A stretch of 64,000 nt of DNA from Sphingomonas pokkalii (GCF_003096275.1 NZ_QENQ01000001.1:2514840-2578839); one strand, 5' to 3'; shown: positions 25,293-34,746, counted from the first letter of the stretch. Made by a program: numbers and translations. The notes: generated by a model not told the origin, from the sequence alone.

Positions 25293-26413
25293 TCCGCCGC
25301 TTGGGGCGTCGCGGCGTTCGCGGCTTCGATCTCGGCGGCCTTGGCCTCGACGAGCTTGACGATGTGATCGAGCATGTCGGCATCCTCGACCGTATGGTCG
25401 GTCAGGCCCGACAGATAGACCATGTGCTTGCCGTTGCCGCCGCCGGTGAGGCCGATATCGGTCTCGCGCGCCTCGCCGGGGCCGTTGACGACGCAGCCGA
25501 GCACCGAGAGCGACAGCGGCGTGCGGATGTGCTGGAGCCGTTCTTCCAGCGCCTGCACGGTGCGGATCACGTCGAAGCCCTGCCGCGCGCAGCTGGGGCA
25601 GGAGACGACGCGCACGCCGCGATTACGGATGCCGAGCGCCTTGAGGATCTCGAAGCCGACGCGCACTTCCTCCTCGGGCTCGGCCGAGAGGCTGACGCGG
25701 ATCGTATCGCCGATGCCGAACCACAAGAGCGAGCCGATGCCGATCGCCGACTTGACCGTGCCGCCGACGAACCCGCCCGCTTCGGTGATGCCCAGGTGCA
25801 GCGGGCAATCGACCGCGTCGGCCAGCTGCTGATAGGCGGCGACCGCGAGGAACACGTCGCTCGCCTTCACCGCCACCTTGAATTCGTGGAAGTCGCGGTC
25901 CTGCAGCAGCTTTATATGGTCGAGCGCGGATTCGACCAGCGCCTCCGGGCAGGGCTCGCCGTACTTTTCCAGCAGGTCCTTCTCCAGGCTGCCGGCATTG
26001 ACGCCGATGCGGATCGCAGCGCCGTTCGCCTTGGCGGCGTTGACCACCTCGTTCACCCGATCGGCCGAGCCGATATTGCCGGGATTGATGCGCAGGCAGG
26101 CGGCGCCGGCGTCGGCGGCTTCCAGCGCGCGCTTGTAGTGGAAATGGATGTCGGCGACGATCGGCACGCGCGCGGCGCGGACGATCTGCTTGAGGGCCGC
26201 AGTGCTCTCCACGTCCGGGCAGGAGACGCGGATGATGTCCGCGCCGGCTTCCTCGCAGCGGCGGATCTGGTCGATCGTCGCCTTCACGTCGGAGGTGGCG
26301 GTGTTGGTCATGGTCTGCACCGTCACCGGCGCATCGCCGCCAACGGGCACGTTGCCCACCATGATCTGACGGCTTTGCCGCCGGACGATATCGCGCCAGG
26401 GTCGTACGGACAT
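25289..26413 (-). CDS. ispG: 4-hydroxy-3-methylbut-2-enyl-diphosphate synthase
   Basis: A 374-residue MEP-pathway enzyme (GcpE) that reduces MEcPP to HMBPP using a [4Fe-4S] cluster. The N-terminal TIM barrel begins [20 protein letters not shown] with [17 protein letters not shown]. The C-terminal cluster domain has [13 protein letters not shown] (CxxC) and [20 protein letters not shown], which carries the third ligand and the GPGE motif. The length and lack of an insert fit the bacterial flavodoxin-linked form. Confidence 0.97.
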   Translation of the reverse strand: MSVRPWRDIVRRQSRQIMVGNVPVGGDAPVTVQTMTNTATSDVKATIDQIRRCEEAGADIIRVSCPDVESTAALKQIVRAARVPIVADIHFHYKRALEAADAGAACLRINPGNIGSADRVNEVVNAAKANGAAIRIGVNAGSLEKDLLEKYGEPCPEALVESALDHIKLLQDRDFHEFKVAVKASDVFLAVAAYQQLADAVDCPLHLGITEAGGFVGGTVKSAIGIGSLLWFGIGDTIRVSLSAEPEEEVRVGFEILKALGIRNRGVRVVSCPSCARQGFDVIRTVQALEERLQHIRTPLSLSVLGCVVNGPGEARETDIGLTGGGNGKHMVYLSGLTDHTVEDADMLDHIVKLVEAKAAEIEAANAATPQAAE

Positions 26414-26468
26414 GGGCCGCCATATAGCCCCTGACTCCCCCGCCGCCTAGGGCAGACGCGCGAGGCCG

Positions 26469-26816
26469 ATGCGGTTCCGGATACGCAGCTTCGCACGGGC
26501 AGCGTGCCTTACCTGCACGCCCGCTGCCCAAGCACAGGTCTATACCCGATCGTTCCGTGGCACGGTAACCACCGCCGAAATCTTCGACATCCCGATCAAC
26601 GATCCGGATATTGTCCATGATTTCAAAGGACAAGCAATGTCGGGCTTGTTCCGCATCGATCTGGGCAACGGGTTTACCGACGCCCGTTACAGCGCCACGC
26701 TCTCGGCGGCGGAGCGGGGCCAGTGGCTGCTGCTGATCGGGGGGATGGGCCTGGGCGGCGCTGCGCTGCGCCTGCGCGGTCGTCGCGCCCCTGGCAGACC
26801 GGCGGCAATCTGCTAG
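26469..26816 (+). CDS. Degenerate PEP-CTERM-like exported protein, probable remnant
   Basis: A 115-residue frame. It starts with a signal-like stretch (RIRSFARAACLTCTPAAQAQ) and ends with RGQWLLLIGGMGLGGAALRL and then RGRRAP, which mirrors the PEPxxWA-CTERM sorting tail of sphingomonads (W, hydrophobic GGxGLxGxAxR, basic end) but lacks the PEP residues. The short body (VYTRSFRGTVTTAEIFDIPI, LFRIDLGNGFTDARY) looks like part of a larger extracellular protein with an internal deletion. A GAGG site precedes the ATG. It may be non-functional. Confidence 0.5.
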   Translation: MRFRIRSFARAACLTCTPAAQAQVYTRSFRGTVTTAEIFDIPINDPDIVHDFKGQAMSGLFRIDLGNGFTDARYSATLSAAERGQWLLLIGGMGLGGAALRLRGRRAPGRPAAIC

Positions 26817-26850
26817 GGGAGCGGCGCGAACCCCAGCCGGAGCCCTATCC

Positions 26851-27795
26851 ATGTCGACCGCCGCCACGCCGCGATGGACCCTCGCCATTCACGGCGGCGC
26901 GGGCAGCATGGTGCGCGACACGCTCGCCCCCGAGCAGGTCAGCGGCGCCGAAGCCGGTCTGCACGCCGCCCTGGATGCGGGTTCCGCCATTCTCGCCGCC
27001 GGCGGATCGGCCGTCGAGGCGGTGCAGGCGGCGGTGCAGGTGCTGGAGGATGATCCGCATTTCAATGCCGGCCGCGGATCGGTGTTCACCTGGGAGGGCA
27101 CGCACACGCTCGATGCGGCGATCATGGACGGCCGCGATCGTGCGGCCGGTGCGGTCGCCGGCGTCACCACCACGCGTCATCCGGTGGCGCTTGCCCGATC
27201 GGTACTGGCGGCCAGTCCGCACGTGCTCCTTGCCGGCGCGGGCGCCGATCAGTTCGCACGCGAACAGGGGCTGGAGCAGGTCGACAATGGCTGGTTCGGC
27301 ACCGCCGAGCGGCGCCAGCAGCTGGCGTGGATGCAGGCCGATACCGCACGCGGCGGCTTTGACGTGGACATGAAATACGGCACGGTCGGCGCCGTCGCGA
27401 TGGATATCCATGGCCATGTCGCCGCCGCGACCTCGACGGGAGGGCTCACCGGCAAGCGCTGGGGGCGGGTGGGCGATTCGCCGGTGATCGGTGCCGGCAC
27501 CTATGCCGATGATCGCGCCTGCGCGGTTTCCGCGACGGGATCGGGCGAGTTCTTCATCCGCGAAGGGGTCGCCCATGAGATCTGCGCGCGGATGCGGTTC
27601 AAGGGCGAAACCGCCAAGCAGGCCGCCGATGTGGTGATGGCCGATGTGCAGGCGATGGGCGGCGTTGGTGGCGTTATCCTGGCGTCGCCCGATGGCGCGC
27701 TCGATTGGCACTTCACCACCCCCGGCATGTATCGCGGCAAGACCTCGGCCGGCGGCGAGAGGGTCGTCGCCATCTTCGGGGACGCGCATCGCTAA
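26851..27795 (+). CDS. iaaA: Isoaspartyl peptidase/L-asparaginase (plant-type, Ntn hydrolase)
   Basis: A 314-residue Ntn hydrolase of the plant-type asparaginase family, which cleaves isoaspartyl dipeptides and asparagine. AIHGGAG near the N-terminus and GGSAVEAVQAAVQVLEDDPH then FNAGRGSVF are family motifs. Autocleavage before the catalytic T178 (KYGTVGAVA) would give alpha and beta subunits; TSTGGLTGKRWGRVGDSPVI and GSGEFFIR bind the substrate. No signal peptide is seen. Confidence 0.95.
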   Translation: MSTAATPRWTLAIHGGAGSMVRDTLAPEQVSGAEAGLHAALDAGSAILAAGGSAVEAVQAAVQVLEDDPHFNAGRGSVFTWEGTHTLDAAIMDGRDRAAGAVAGVTTTRHPVALARSVLAASPHVLLAGAGADQFAREQGLEQVDNGWFGTAERRQQLAWMQADTARGGFDVDMKYGTVGAVAMDIHGHVAAATSTGGLTGKRWGRVGDSPVIGAGTYADDRACAVSATGSGEFFIREGVAHEICARMRFKGETAKQAADVVMADVQAMGGVGGVILASPDGALDWHFTTPGMYRGKTSAGGERVVAIFGDAHR

Positions 27796-27799
27796 CCGA

Positions 27800-27828
27800 T
27801 TGATGCGGAAGTGGCGCAAGCCTAGGGC
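27800..27828 (+). promoter_or_regulatory. Promoter of the S1/P1 nuclease gene, possibly leaderless
   Basis: The -35 box is TTGATG (27800-27805), the spacer 17 bases and the -10 box TAGGGC (27823-27828). Only six bases separate the -10 box from the ATG at 27835, so transcription would start at or next to the initiation codon and no ribosome site would be transcribed. Confidence 0.45.
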
Positions 27829-27834
27829 GGGCGC

Positions 27835-28680
27835 ATGAGTCGCTTTCTGCTTCTGCTCGCCGCGCTGATCGGCATCGGCACCGCCAGCCCGGCTGCCGCC
27901 TATTGGGAATATGGCCACCAGACCGTCGCCGCGATCGCCTATCGCAACGTGACCCCACAGGTTCGTGCCCGGATCGACGCGCTGCTCGCACGCGCTACGC
28001 TCCTGGACACACCAACGTGCCCGGCGCGCACCATCGAGGAGGCGAGCGTCTGGGCCGATTGCATCAAGACGCTGGGGCCGCGATTCAGCTATGCCTATTC
28101 GTGGCATTATCAGAATATCGACATCTGCAAGCCATTCGACCTGAATCCCCCCTGCCGCGATGGCAACTGCGTCTCCGCACAGATCGAACGCGACATGAAA
28201 CTGCTGAAGGACCGCAAGCTCCCGTTGCGCGAGCGGGTGCAGGCGCTGGCCTTTCTGATCCACTTCGTCGGGGATCTGCACCAACCGCTGCACGCGGGCG
28301 ATCACAACGATCTCGGCGGCAACCAGGTCAAGACCAGCTATGGCATCTTCACCAGCAAAAGGCTGAACCTGCATTCGGTCTGGGACGGCTATCTGGCGGA
28401 ACGCGCGATCTCGACCCCACCCTCGCCGGTGCGCCGATACAGCGCCGCCGACCGGGCATCGCTGTCAGCCGGCAGCATCGAGGAATGGAGCCGGGAAAAT
28501 TGGGAAGTCGCGCGCGATTTCGCCTATCCGGCTGCCGTTGGCAGCGCCATGTGCACCGCACCGGCCCATCCCGGAAAGCTCAGCGAAGCGGCGATCGAAA
28601 CGCTGGTGCCGGTGGCGCGCCAACAGGTGGTCCGCGGCGGACTGCGCCTGGCACGATTGCTCGACGAAGCCCTGGGCTGA
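27835..28680 (+). CDS. S1/P1 family nuclease, exported
   Basis: A 281-residue secreted zinc nuclease. The signal peptide MSRFLLLLAALIGIGTASPA is cut so that Trp of WEYGHQTVAAIAYRN becomes near N-terminal, as required for the tri-zinc centre. Further ligands come from VWADCIKT, SWHYQNID, LIHFVGDLHQPLHAGDHNDL and LNLHSVWDGYL. S1/P1 enzymes cut single-stranded DNA and RNA and remove 3'-phosphates. Disulfide-type cysteines (DICKPFDLNPPCRDGNC) are present. Confidence 0.95.
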   Translation: MSRFLLLLAALIGIGTASPAAAYWEYGHQTVAAIAYRNVTPQVRARIDALLARATLLDTPTCPARTIEEASVWADCIKTLGPRFSYAYSWHYQNIDICKPFDLNPPCRDGNCVSAQIERDMKLLKDRKLPLRERVQALAFLIHFVGDLHQPLHAGDHNDLGGNQVKTSYGIFTSKRLNLHSVWDGYLAERAISTPPSPVRRYSAADRASLSAGSIEEWSRENWEVARDFAYPAAVGSAMCTAPAHPGKLSEAAIETLVPVARQQVVRGGLRLARLLDEALG

Positions 28681-28687
28681 GCCGCAT

Positions 28688-28930
28688 TCACGTCTCCCGG
28701 CGCCACCCGCCATCGGTGTGCCAGAAACAGAACAGCCAGGCAAAAATCGTGACCGGCAGCAGCAGCCAGCCATGGGCCGCGCTGCCGTGCACGGCGCGAT
28801 CGATCATCCAGCCGGCAAGCAGGCCATAGGCCAGCACAACCACCCACCCCTGCCAGGTCACCGGCGCGGAAACGATCCCGAGCATTCTGGGCCGAAACCA
28901 ATAATGGGTGCGCAGCGGATCCTGCGTCAT
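28688..28930 (-). CDS. Small hypothetical membrane protein in SPFH operon
   Basis: An 80-residue protein with two membrane helices (TWQGWVVVLAYGLLAGWMI and AHGWLLLPVTIFAWLFCFW) after a short N-terminal MTQDPLRTHYWFRPRMLG. It overlaps the ribbon-helix-helix gene by ATGA and closes the SPFH trio. It resembles small inner-membrane proteins found next to SPFH genes in sphingomonads. Function unknown. Confidence 0.75.
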   Translation of the reverse strand: MTQDPLRTHYWFRPRMLGIVSAPVTWQGWVVVLAYGLLAGWMIDRAVHGSAAHGWLLLPVTIFAWLFCFWHTDGGWRRET

Positions 28931-29148
28931 TCCTCGTCTCCCTGCACGGCCTTTGCCGGGCGCCCGCGCTTCGGCCGCACCGGATCCGCCAGCTTCACGC
29001 CCCGCCGGGCCAGCGCCTCGCGCAGCAGACATTCCACCTGCGCGTTCACGCTGCGCAGGTCGCTCGCCGCACTCCGCTCGATCGCCGCGTATAACGCGGG
29101 ATCGACGCGGAGAGGAAACGCCTTTTTCTGGGGGGGAACGCTCACCAC
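28927..29148 (-). CDS. Ribbon-helix-helix (Arc-like) DNA-binding protein
   Basis: A 73-residue Arc/MetJ-type protein. The strand KKAFPLRVDPALYAAIERSA and the helix SVNAQVECLLREALARRGV match the RHH_1/Arc-like pattern with small hydrophobic core. The C-terminus is basic (RPKRGRPAKAVQG). GTG start at 29148, or the adjacent GTG at 29145, with AAGG upstream. It lies between the SPFH gene and the small membrane gene, so it is the probable autoregulator of the operon or a membrane-tethered partner. Confidence 0.82.
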   Translation of the reverse strand: MVSVPPQKKAFPLRVDPALYAAIERSAASDLRSVNAQVECLLREALARRGVKLADPVRPKRGRPAKAVQGDEE

Positions 29149-29154
29149 CTTGCC

Positions 29155-30060
29155 TTACTGATAGAGCGAGCCCGCATTCACCACCGGCTGGGTATCCCGC
29201 TCGCCGCACAACACGACCATCAGGTTCGACACCATGGCGGCGCGGCGTTCGTCATCCAGTTCCACGACATTCTTGGCCGATAGCTGGTCCAACGCCATTT
29301 CAACCATCCCCACCGCACCTTCGACCAGCGCCTTGCGCGCGGCGACCACCGCCTGCGCCTGCTGCCGCCGCAGCATCGCACCGGCGATTTCCTGGGCATA
29401 GGCGAGATGGGTGAAGCCGCATTCGTCGACGGTGATGCCCGCCACCGCCAGCCGCGCGATCAGTTCGGTACGCAGTTCGCCGCCGACCTGATCGTGATTG
29501 CCACGTAGCGTGATCTCCTGATGCTCGAAATCGTCATAGGGATAGCGCGAGCCGATGGTGCGCACCGCCGCCTCGATCTGGACATTCACGAATGCCTTGT
29601 AATCGTCCACATCGAACAGCGCCTGTGCCGTATCGGTCACCCGCCACACCACCTGCGCCGCCATCTCGATCGGGTTGCCGCGCAGATCATTCACCTTGAT
29701 CTTGTCCGAGATCATGTTGTTGGCCCGGACGGAGATGGTCTTCTTGATAAGCCACGGCCAGGACCAGCGCAGGCCAGAGGAACGATCGGTACCGCGATAA
29801 TCGCCGAACAGAAGGATCGCTGCCGCCTGGTTGGGCTGGAGCAGGTAGAATCCGCACAGCACGAACGCGATTGCGACGGAGGCCAGCACGAGCCACCCAA
29901 TGAACACCCAATCCGGCACGCGATCGACCTGGGTAAAGGCGAGCCCGCCTGCGGCCAGCGCCGCCACGGCGACCAACAACATGCCATAGCCGCTGGCGGT
30001 CTGCGCAGCGGACTCACTGCTGTGCCGCAATGCAGGCGCCGCACTCCGTAGGTCCGTCAT
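29155..30060 (-). CDS. SPFH/band 7 domain membrane protein
   Basis: A 301-residue stomatin/prohibitin-type protein. Two adjacent membrane segments ([18 protein letters not shown] and [19 protein letters not shown]) precede the SPFH domain ([20 protein letters not shown], then [38 protein letters not shown]). The C-terminal coiled coil includes [20 protein letters not shown]. The start ATG 30060 follows AGGAGG. SPFH proteins form large membrane microdomain cages. The operon continues with an RHH regulator and a small membrane protein. Confidence 0.92.
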   Translation of the reverse strand: MTDLRSAAPALRHSSESAAQTASGYGMLLVAVAALAAGGLAFTQVDRVPDWVFIGWLVLASVAIAFVLCGFYLLQPNQAAAILLFGDYRGTDRSSGLRWSWPWLIKKTISVRANNMISDKIKVNDLRGNPIEMAAQVVWRVTDTAQALFDVDDYKAFVNVQIEAAVRTIGSRYPYDDFEHQEITLRGNHDQVGGELRTELIARLAVAGITVDECGFTHLAYAQEIAGAMLRRQQAQAVVAARKALVEGAVGMVEMALDQLSAKNVVELDDERRAAMVSNLMVVLCGERDTQPVVNAGSLYQ

Positions 30061-30075
30061 CTTTCCCTCCTGAAT

Positions 30076-30114
30076 TGTGATATCACATTTATATCGCTCG
30101 GAGGCGGAGTGCAA
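30076..30114 (-). promoter_or_regulatory. Promoter and palindromic operator of the SPFH operon
   Basis: On the - strand TTGCAC (30109-30114) and TATAAA (30088-30093) form a -35/-10 pair with a short 15-base spacer. The perfect 12-base palindrome TGTGATATCACA (30076-30087) follows at the expected transcription start. It is a plausible site for the RHH protein of the same operon. Confidence 0.45.
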
Positions 30115-30190
30115 GCGGATCTGGACTCATACGAGGCGCGGCTGCGCGCTTTCGTGTCCCGGCCGCATCGCGTCGAAATCATGGCGCACG

Positions 30191-30222
30191 AAAAAGGCCG
30201 CCGGAGCATTGTCCCGGCGGCC
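30191..30222 (-). terminator. Intrinsic terminator of the tol-pal operon
   Basis: On the - strand, stem GGCCGCCGG/CCGGCGGCC (9 bp) with a nine-base loop is followed by TTTTTC. It lies 26 bases beyond the pal stop codon and is a textbook Rho-independent terminator. Confidence 0.85.
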
Positions 30223-30247
30223 AAAATTCCGTCGGTACGACCGCCGG

Positions 30248-30760
30248 TCAGTTCAGAACGATGGTCACCGCGCGGCGGTTCTGCGCCCAAGCCGCCTCAT
30301 CCGAACCCATCGCGATCGGGCGTTCCTTGCCATAGCTGATCGTGGAGATGCGATCAGCGGAGACCCCCTGCGCGGCGAGATAGTTCTTCGCGGCATTGGC
30401 ACGGCGGTCGCCAAGCGCCAGATTGTACTCACGGGTGCCGCGCTCGTCGCAATGACCTTCCACGGTGATGCGGACGTTCGGGTGCGCCACGAGCCACTTC
30501 GCCTGGCTGTCGAGGATCGCGCGCGATTCCTGATCAACGTCGTACTGGTCCAGCGCAAAGTGGATCGTGTCGCTGGTCACGTCACGACGGAACTGCTCGG
30601 AGAGCGGCGTCGCCTGCGTGGTTTCGCCATTGCCATAGGGCTGGGCCGGCGCCGGGGTTTCCGTCGGCGCGGGCGGCAGTTCCTTCGGCGGCTTCTTCGA
30701 GCAGGCTGCGGTGGCGACGAGCGCCACGCCGAGCATCAGGCTGGGGACGAGCTTGGTCAT
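30248..30760 (-). CDS. pal: Peptidoglycan-associated lipoprotein Pal
   Basis: A 170-residue outer-membrane lipoprotein. The lipobox is TAAC (LVATAAC) with Ser at +2, then a Pro-rich linker (KELPPAPTETPAPAQPYGNG) and an OmpA-like peptidoglycan-binding domain (about 70-170: IHFALDQYDVDQ, VRITVEGHCDERGTREYNLA, LGDRRANAAKNYL). Pal anchors the outer membrane to the wall and works with TolB. AAGGAGG precedes the ATG. It is the last gene of the six-gene Tol-Pal operon and is followed by a terminator. Confidence 0.97.
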   Translation of the reverse strand: MTKLVPSLMLGVALVATAACSKKPPKELPPAPTETPAPAQPYGNGETTQATPLSEQFRRDVTSDTIHFALDQYDVDQESRAILDSQAKWLVAHPNVRITVEGHCDERGTREYNLALGDRRANAAKNYLAAQGVSADRISTISYGKERPIAMGSDEAAWAQNRRAVTIVLN

Positions 30761-30827
30761 GTTATCCTCCTTGTCACTGGCGGTCGCGCATGAAGCGCAT
30801 TCGTTACGCTAAAGTTTCTACTTCGTA

Positions 30828-32216
30828 TCAGGGACGCACGGCGCCCCAATTTGGATCCGAACCATCGAGCGGCGTCGGCACTTTTCGTGTCGCGCGGCCG
30901 GTGAGATCGACCGTCCACAGATCTGGACGGCCCGATCCCTGGGCCGATCGGAAGAAGATAATCACGCGGCCATTGGGCGCCCAGCTCGGCCCTTCGTCGC
31001 CCCAGCTGTTGGTAAGCAGTTGCTCGCCGCCGCCCGAGGGGTTCATCACGCCGATGCGGAACGCGCCGCCGCCCATGCGGGTGAAGGCGATCTGGTCGCC
31101 GCGCGGGCTCCAGGCCGGCGCGGCATAGCGCCCGCCGCCGAAGCTGATGCGGTGCTGGTTGGAGCCATCCGCATTCATCACATAGAGCTGCTGGCTGCCG
31201 CCGCGATCGCTTTCGAACACGATCTTCGAGCCATCGGGCGAATAGGACCCACCCGTGTCGATACCCGGCGAATTGGTCAGCCGCTCCGGCGTGCCGCCGC
31301 TGGCGGGTACGCGGTAGATATCGGTATTGCCGCCGATCGCCATCGAGAACAGCACCCAGCGCGCATCGGGCGACCAGTGCGGCGCGAAATTGAGCGCGAC
31401 GTTGGAGACGAGCGTACGATCCTGACGCGAATTGAGATCGTAGACGTGGATCGACGGCCGATCCTTCTCGAAGCTCATATACAGGATCGCGTTGAGCTTG
31501 GGCGACAGGCGCGGCGTCAGCGTGATCGACTGGCCGTTGGTGAGGAAGCGGTGATTGGCGCCATCCTGGTCCATGATCGCCAGCTGCTTGCGGCGGCGAT
31601 TCTTCGGACCGCTTTCGGCGATATAGACGACCTGGGTATCGAAATAGGGGCCTTCGCCGGTGAGGCGCGAATAGATCGCGTCGGCGCATTTATGGCCGGC
31701 GCGGCGCCAATCGGCAGGCGACACCACGAAGCCCTGGCGAATCAACTCCACCTTGGCGAGCACGTCGTAGAGGTAACAGCCGACGGTGAGCGAGCCATCC
31801 GCATTGGCGCGGACATAGCCCTGCACCAGCGACTGGGCGCCGGTGCCGCCCCAATAATCATAGGCGGGGGCGGTGACTTCCGGGAAAGCGACCGTGCGCA
31901 GCTGCGCCGGGGGCACCGGCGTGAACAGCCCCGAGCCGCGCAGATCGTTGGTGATCACGTCGGCAAGCTTCTGCCCCAACACGTCGGTCGAGCCGGCCGG
32001 GGTATCGACCACGGCAGCGGTGGGCATCGCAGGAATGGCGATCGGCATGGGTGCGGAAATACCGCCCACGATATCGATTACCGGCTGCTGATCCTGCGCC
32101 TGCGCCTGCGCGGCCGCCTGCGGGCTGTTGGCGATCGGCGGCGGCGGCGGCGTGATCTGCGCGTGGGCGGTGCCTGCCAGACACAGTGTCGCAAGGGCCA
32201 GTGTTCGGAATTTCAT
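30828..32216 (-). CDS. tolB: Tol-Pal system periplasmic protein TolB
   Basis: A 462-residue periplasmic beta-propeller protein. The signal peptide is [20 protein letters not shown], then a Pro-rich spacer, a mixed N-domain ([20 protein letters not shown]) and a six-bladed propeller with repeats such as [46 protein letters not shown] and [13 protein letters not shown]. It binds Pal and TolA. The start at 32216 matches the signal peptide; it lies ten bases after tolA. Confidence 0.97.
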   Translation of the reverse strand: MKFRTLALATLCLAGTAHAQITPPPPPIANSPQAAAQAQAQDQQPVIDIVGGISAPMPIAIPAMPTAAVVDTPAGSTDVLGQKLADVITNDLRGSGLFTPVPPAQLRTVAFPEVTAPAYDYWGGTGAQSLVQGYVRANADGSLTVGCYLYDVLAKVELIRQGFVVSPADWRRAGHKCADAIYSRLTGEGPYFDTQVVYIAESGPKNRRRKQLAIMDQDGANHRFLTNGQSITLTPRLSPKLNAILYMSFEKDRPSIHVYDLNSRQDRTLVSNVALNFAPHWSPDARWVLFSMAIGGNTDIYRVPASGGTPERLTNSPGIDTGGSYSPDGSKIVFESDRGGSQQLYVMNADGSNQHRISFGGGRYAAPAWSPRGDQIAFTRMGGGAFRIGVMNPSGGGEQLLTNSWGDEGPSWAPNGRVIIFFRSAQGSGRPDLWTVDLTGRATRKVPTPLDGSDPNWGAVRP

Positions 32217-32226
32217 CGCTTCATCC

Positions 32227-33132
32227 TCATCCAGGCAGCTTGTAGCTGAAGGCCAGGCTCTTCCACCCACCCGGCACAGCATAGAGATTGGCGGGCAGCC
32301 CACGAATCGGCGTGCAGCCCTTGAAGGTGGCGACCGCAAGATCCTTCACCCGGTCCACATACCGTCCATTGCCGGCATCGTTCCCCTGCACGCCGGTAAT
32401 GTCCGGATTACCCGCCAGCGAGCCATCGGGATTGAAATTCAGGCGCACCAGGATGCGGATCCGCTCGGCGCCAGGCCCCGGTGTGACCTGGCGGTTTGCG
32501 CAAGGCTGGATCTGTCGTGCGATCAGCCCGCGAAAGCTCGCGACCTCTTCGGCCGAAGCCTTGCTCGCAGGATTGTTCGTCGCGGTACTTTTGGTCTTGT
32601 TGTTCGACCGGCCGAAATCGAGCCCGTCGAGATTGCCGGTCGGCTTGACCGGGCGGCGCGCATTGCCCGTCGCCGCGCTTTGCGCGGGCGCGGTGCTGGA
32701 TTTTTGCGGCTGCGGCTTGGCGGCAGGGGAAGGCTTGCTCGGCTTTTGCGGCTGCGGCTTCTCCGCCGGCTTCGGCTGCGGCTGCGGCGGGGCTGGCTTC
32801 GGTTGCGGCTGTGGCTGCGGGGCAGGCTTGGGCGGCGCCGGCTGCGGTTTGGGCAGCGGCTGCGGCTGCGGCGCCGGGGCAGGCGCGCTGTCCGGCTCCA
32901 CCGGCGCTTCGACCGGCGACTTCTTCGCCGCCAGTTCTTCCTGGCTCACCACCGGCGCGGTGCTTTCCAGCCCGACCTTGTCGGCCAGCGAAATCTCGAT
33001 CGGAATCGCCTTGGGCGGTTCCTGCGGCGGCGGCTTCAGAAAGCTGAGCGTCAGCGCCGCGAACACCGCGGCATGCGCCACAATGGAAATGCCGAGCCCG
33101 GTCCGCTCGCTACGGTCCATGGCGTCGCTCAC
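32227..33132 (-). CDS. tolA: TolA, energy-transducing Tol-Pal protein (proline-rich)
   Basis: A 301-residue inner-membrane protein. One helix near the N-terminus ([20 protein letters not shown]) anchors it and pairs with TolQR. A long domain II (residues 75-150) is built of PxPQ/KPxP repeats rather than the Ala/Lys-rich helix of enterobacterial TolA. The C-terminal domain (about 205-301: [26 protein letters not shown]) fits the TolA/TonB C-terminal fold. GTG 33132, one base after the tolR stop, or ATG 33120 may be the start. Confidence 0.9.
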   Translation of the reverse strand: MSDAMDRSERTGLGISIVAHAAVFAALTLSFLKPPPQEPPKAIPIEISLADKVGLESTAPVVSQEELAAKKSPVEAPVEPDSAPAPAPQPQPLPKPQPAPPKPAPQPQPQPKPAPPQPQPKPAEKPQPQKPSKPSPAAKPQPQKSSTAPAQSAATGNARRPVKPTGNLDGLDFGRSNNKTKSTATNNPASKASAEEVASFRGLIARQIQPCANRQVTPGPGAERIRILVRLNFNPDGSLAGNPDITGVQGNDAGNGRYVDRVKDLAVATFKGCTPIRGLPANLYAVPGGWKSLAFSYKLPG

Positions 33133-33133
33133 G

Positions 33134-33574
<441 letters not shown>

Positions 33575-33578
33575 GGGC

Positions 33579-34265
33579 TCAGCCCTCCATCTCCAGGCGA
33601 CGGCTGAGCGTCGCGTGGAAACCGTCGGCAAACCGGTTCAACCGTGCTTCGACGCGGTTCACGACATGGCTGTAGCGATTGTACGCGATTACCGCCGGGA
33701 TCGCCGCGAACAGGCCGATCGCCGTCGCGAACAGCGCTTCGGCGATGCCGGGGGCGACGACGGCGAGCGACGAACTCTGCGCGGCCGCGATCCCGGTGAA
33801 AGCGCGCATGATGCCCCATACGGTACCGAACAGCCCGACGAACGGCGCGACGGAACCAACCGTGGCGAGGAAGTTCAGCCGATCCGAAAGCCGGTCGATC
33901 TCGGTCGCGATCGTCGCACCCATCGCGGTCGCGAGACGTTCGCGCGTACCTTCGCGATCGATCGTCTTGCCCGCAGTGGAACGACGCCATTCGCTGACGC
34001 CTGCGGCGAACACGCGCGCGATCGGCTGGTCGCGCCCGGCGGCCCGCCGGTGGAACTCATCGAAGTCATCGGCCTCGCGATACTCGGTCTCGAACCGCTG
34101 CATCTCCTTGCGCAGGCCACCAACCTTCAGGCCGAAGCCGAAGATGATCGCCCAGGTCCACAGGCTGGCGAGCAGCAGGCCGACCATCACCAGCTTCACG
34201 ACGATGTCGGCTTCGAGAAACAGATGGATCGGCGACAGGACGGCACCGGTTGAGACGGACGGCAT
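33579..34265 (-). CDS. tolQ: Tol-Pal system protein TolQ (ExbB family)
   Basis: A 228-residue inner-membrane proton channel subunit. The first helix is IVVKLVMVGLLLASLWTWAI; the second and third are VGSVAPFVGLFGTVWGIMRA and APGIAEALFATAIGLFAAIP with VIAYN. These carry the TolQ/ExbB family signature GTVWGIMRAF and the conserved small and Thr residues facing the TolR helix. It is the second gene after ybgC. Confidence 0.97.
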   Translation of the reverse strand: MPSVSTGAVLSPIHLFLEADIVVKLVMVGLLLASLWTWAIIFGFGLKVGGLRKEMQRFETEYREADDFDEFHRRAAGRDQPIARVFAAGVSEWRRSTAGKTIDREGTRERLATAMGATIATEIDRLSDRLNFLATVGSVAPFVGLFGTVWGIMRAFTGIAAAQSSSLAVVAPGIAEALFATAIGLFAAIPAVIAYNRYSHVVNRVEARLNRFADGFHATLSRRLEMEG

Positions 34266-34271
34266 GGACGC

Positions 34272-34724
34272 TTACTTCTCCTTCCACACAAGCGGTTCGA
34301 ACGCGGCCAACCATTCGGCCGGCTGCCGCCGAGGACGACCGCTCGGGGCGACGAACGCCACCGCCACGGTTGCTTCCGCGACTAAAAGATCGTCCCGCAT
34401 GACTCGTTGCTGAATATCGACGGCGGCGGCGCGCAATCTTTTGAGCCTGCTGATAACCACCAGCGCGTCGCCGAGTTTCGCCGGGGCGTGGTAGCGGATG
34501 TCGAGCCCGGCAACCGCATAGGCACCCCCGCCTGCCTCGAACACCGCGCGCTGATCGATGCCTGCGCATTCCAGCATGTCCGATCGGGCACGCTCCATGA
34601 AGCGCAGATAGTTGGCGTGATAGACCACGCCGGTAAGATCGGTATCCTCGAAATAGACGCGCAGCCCAAAGCGATGCTCGCGGCCGTCGATGCGGCCGGC
34701 AGGGGCTTGGGCACTGCTGGTCAT
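34272..34724 (-). CDS. ybgC: Acyl-CoA thioesterase YbgC (tol-pal associated)
   Basis: A 150-residue hotdog-fold thioesterase. The core has RVYFEDTDLTGVVYHANYLR with the active-site Asp (EDTD), then FMERARSDMLECAGI and LDIRYHAPAKLGDALVV. It is the first gene of the Tol-Pal operon and its role there is not well understood. The strong ribosome site AGGAGG lies in the stem of a small hairpin (34731-34746). Confidence 0.95.
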   Translation of the reverse strand: MTSSAQAPAGRIDGREHRFGLRVYFEDTDLTGVVYHANYLRFMERARSDMLECAGIDQRAVFEAGGGAYAVAGLDIRYHAPAKLGDALVVISRLKRLRAAAVDIQQRVMRDDLLVAEATVAVAFVAPSGRPRRQPAEWLAAFEPLVWKEK

Positions 34725-34730
34725 GGATTG

Positions 34731-34746
34731 GCCTCCTAGCGGAGGC
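34731..34746 (-). promoter_or_regulatory. Hairpin that covers the ybgC ribosome-binding site
   Basis: On the - strand GCCTCC pairs with GGAGGC across the loop GCTA. The second arm is the Shine-Dalgarno sequence (AGGAGG), seven bases before the ybgC start. The fold would hide the ribosome site of the first gene in the tol-pal operon. Confidence 0.45.
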
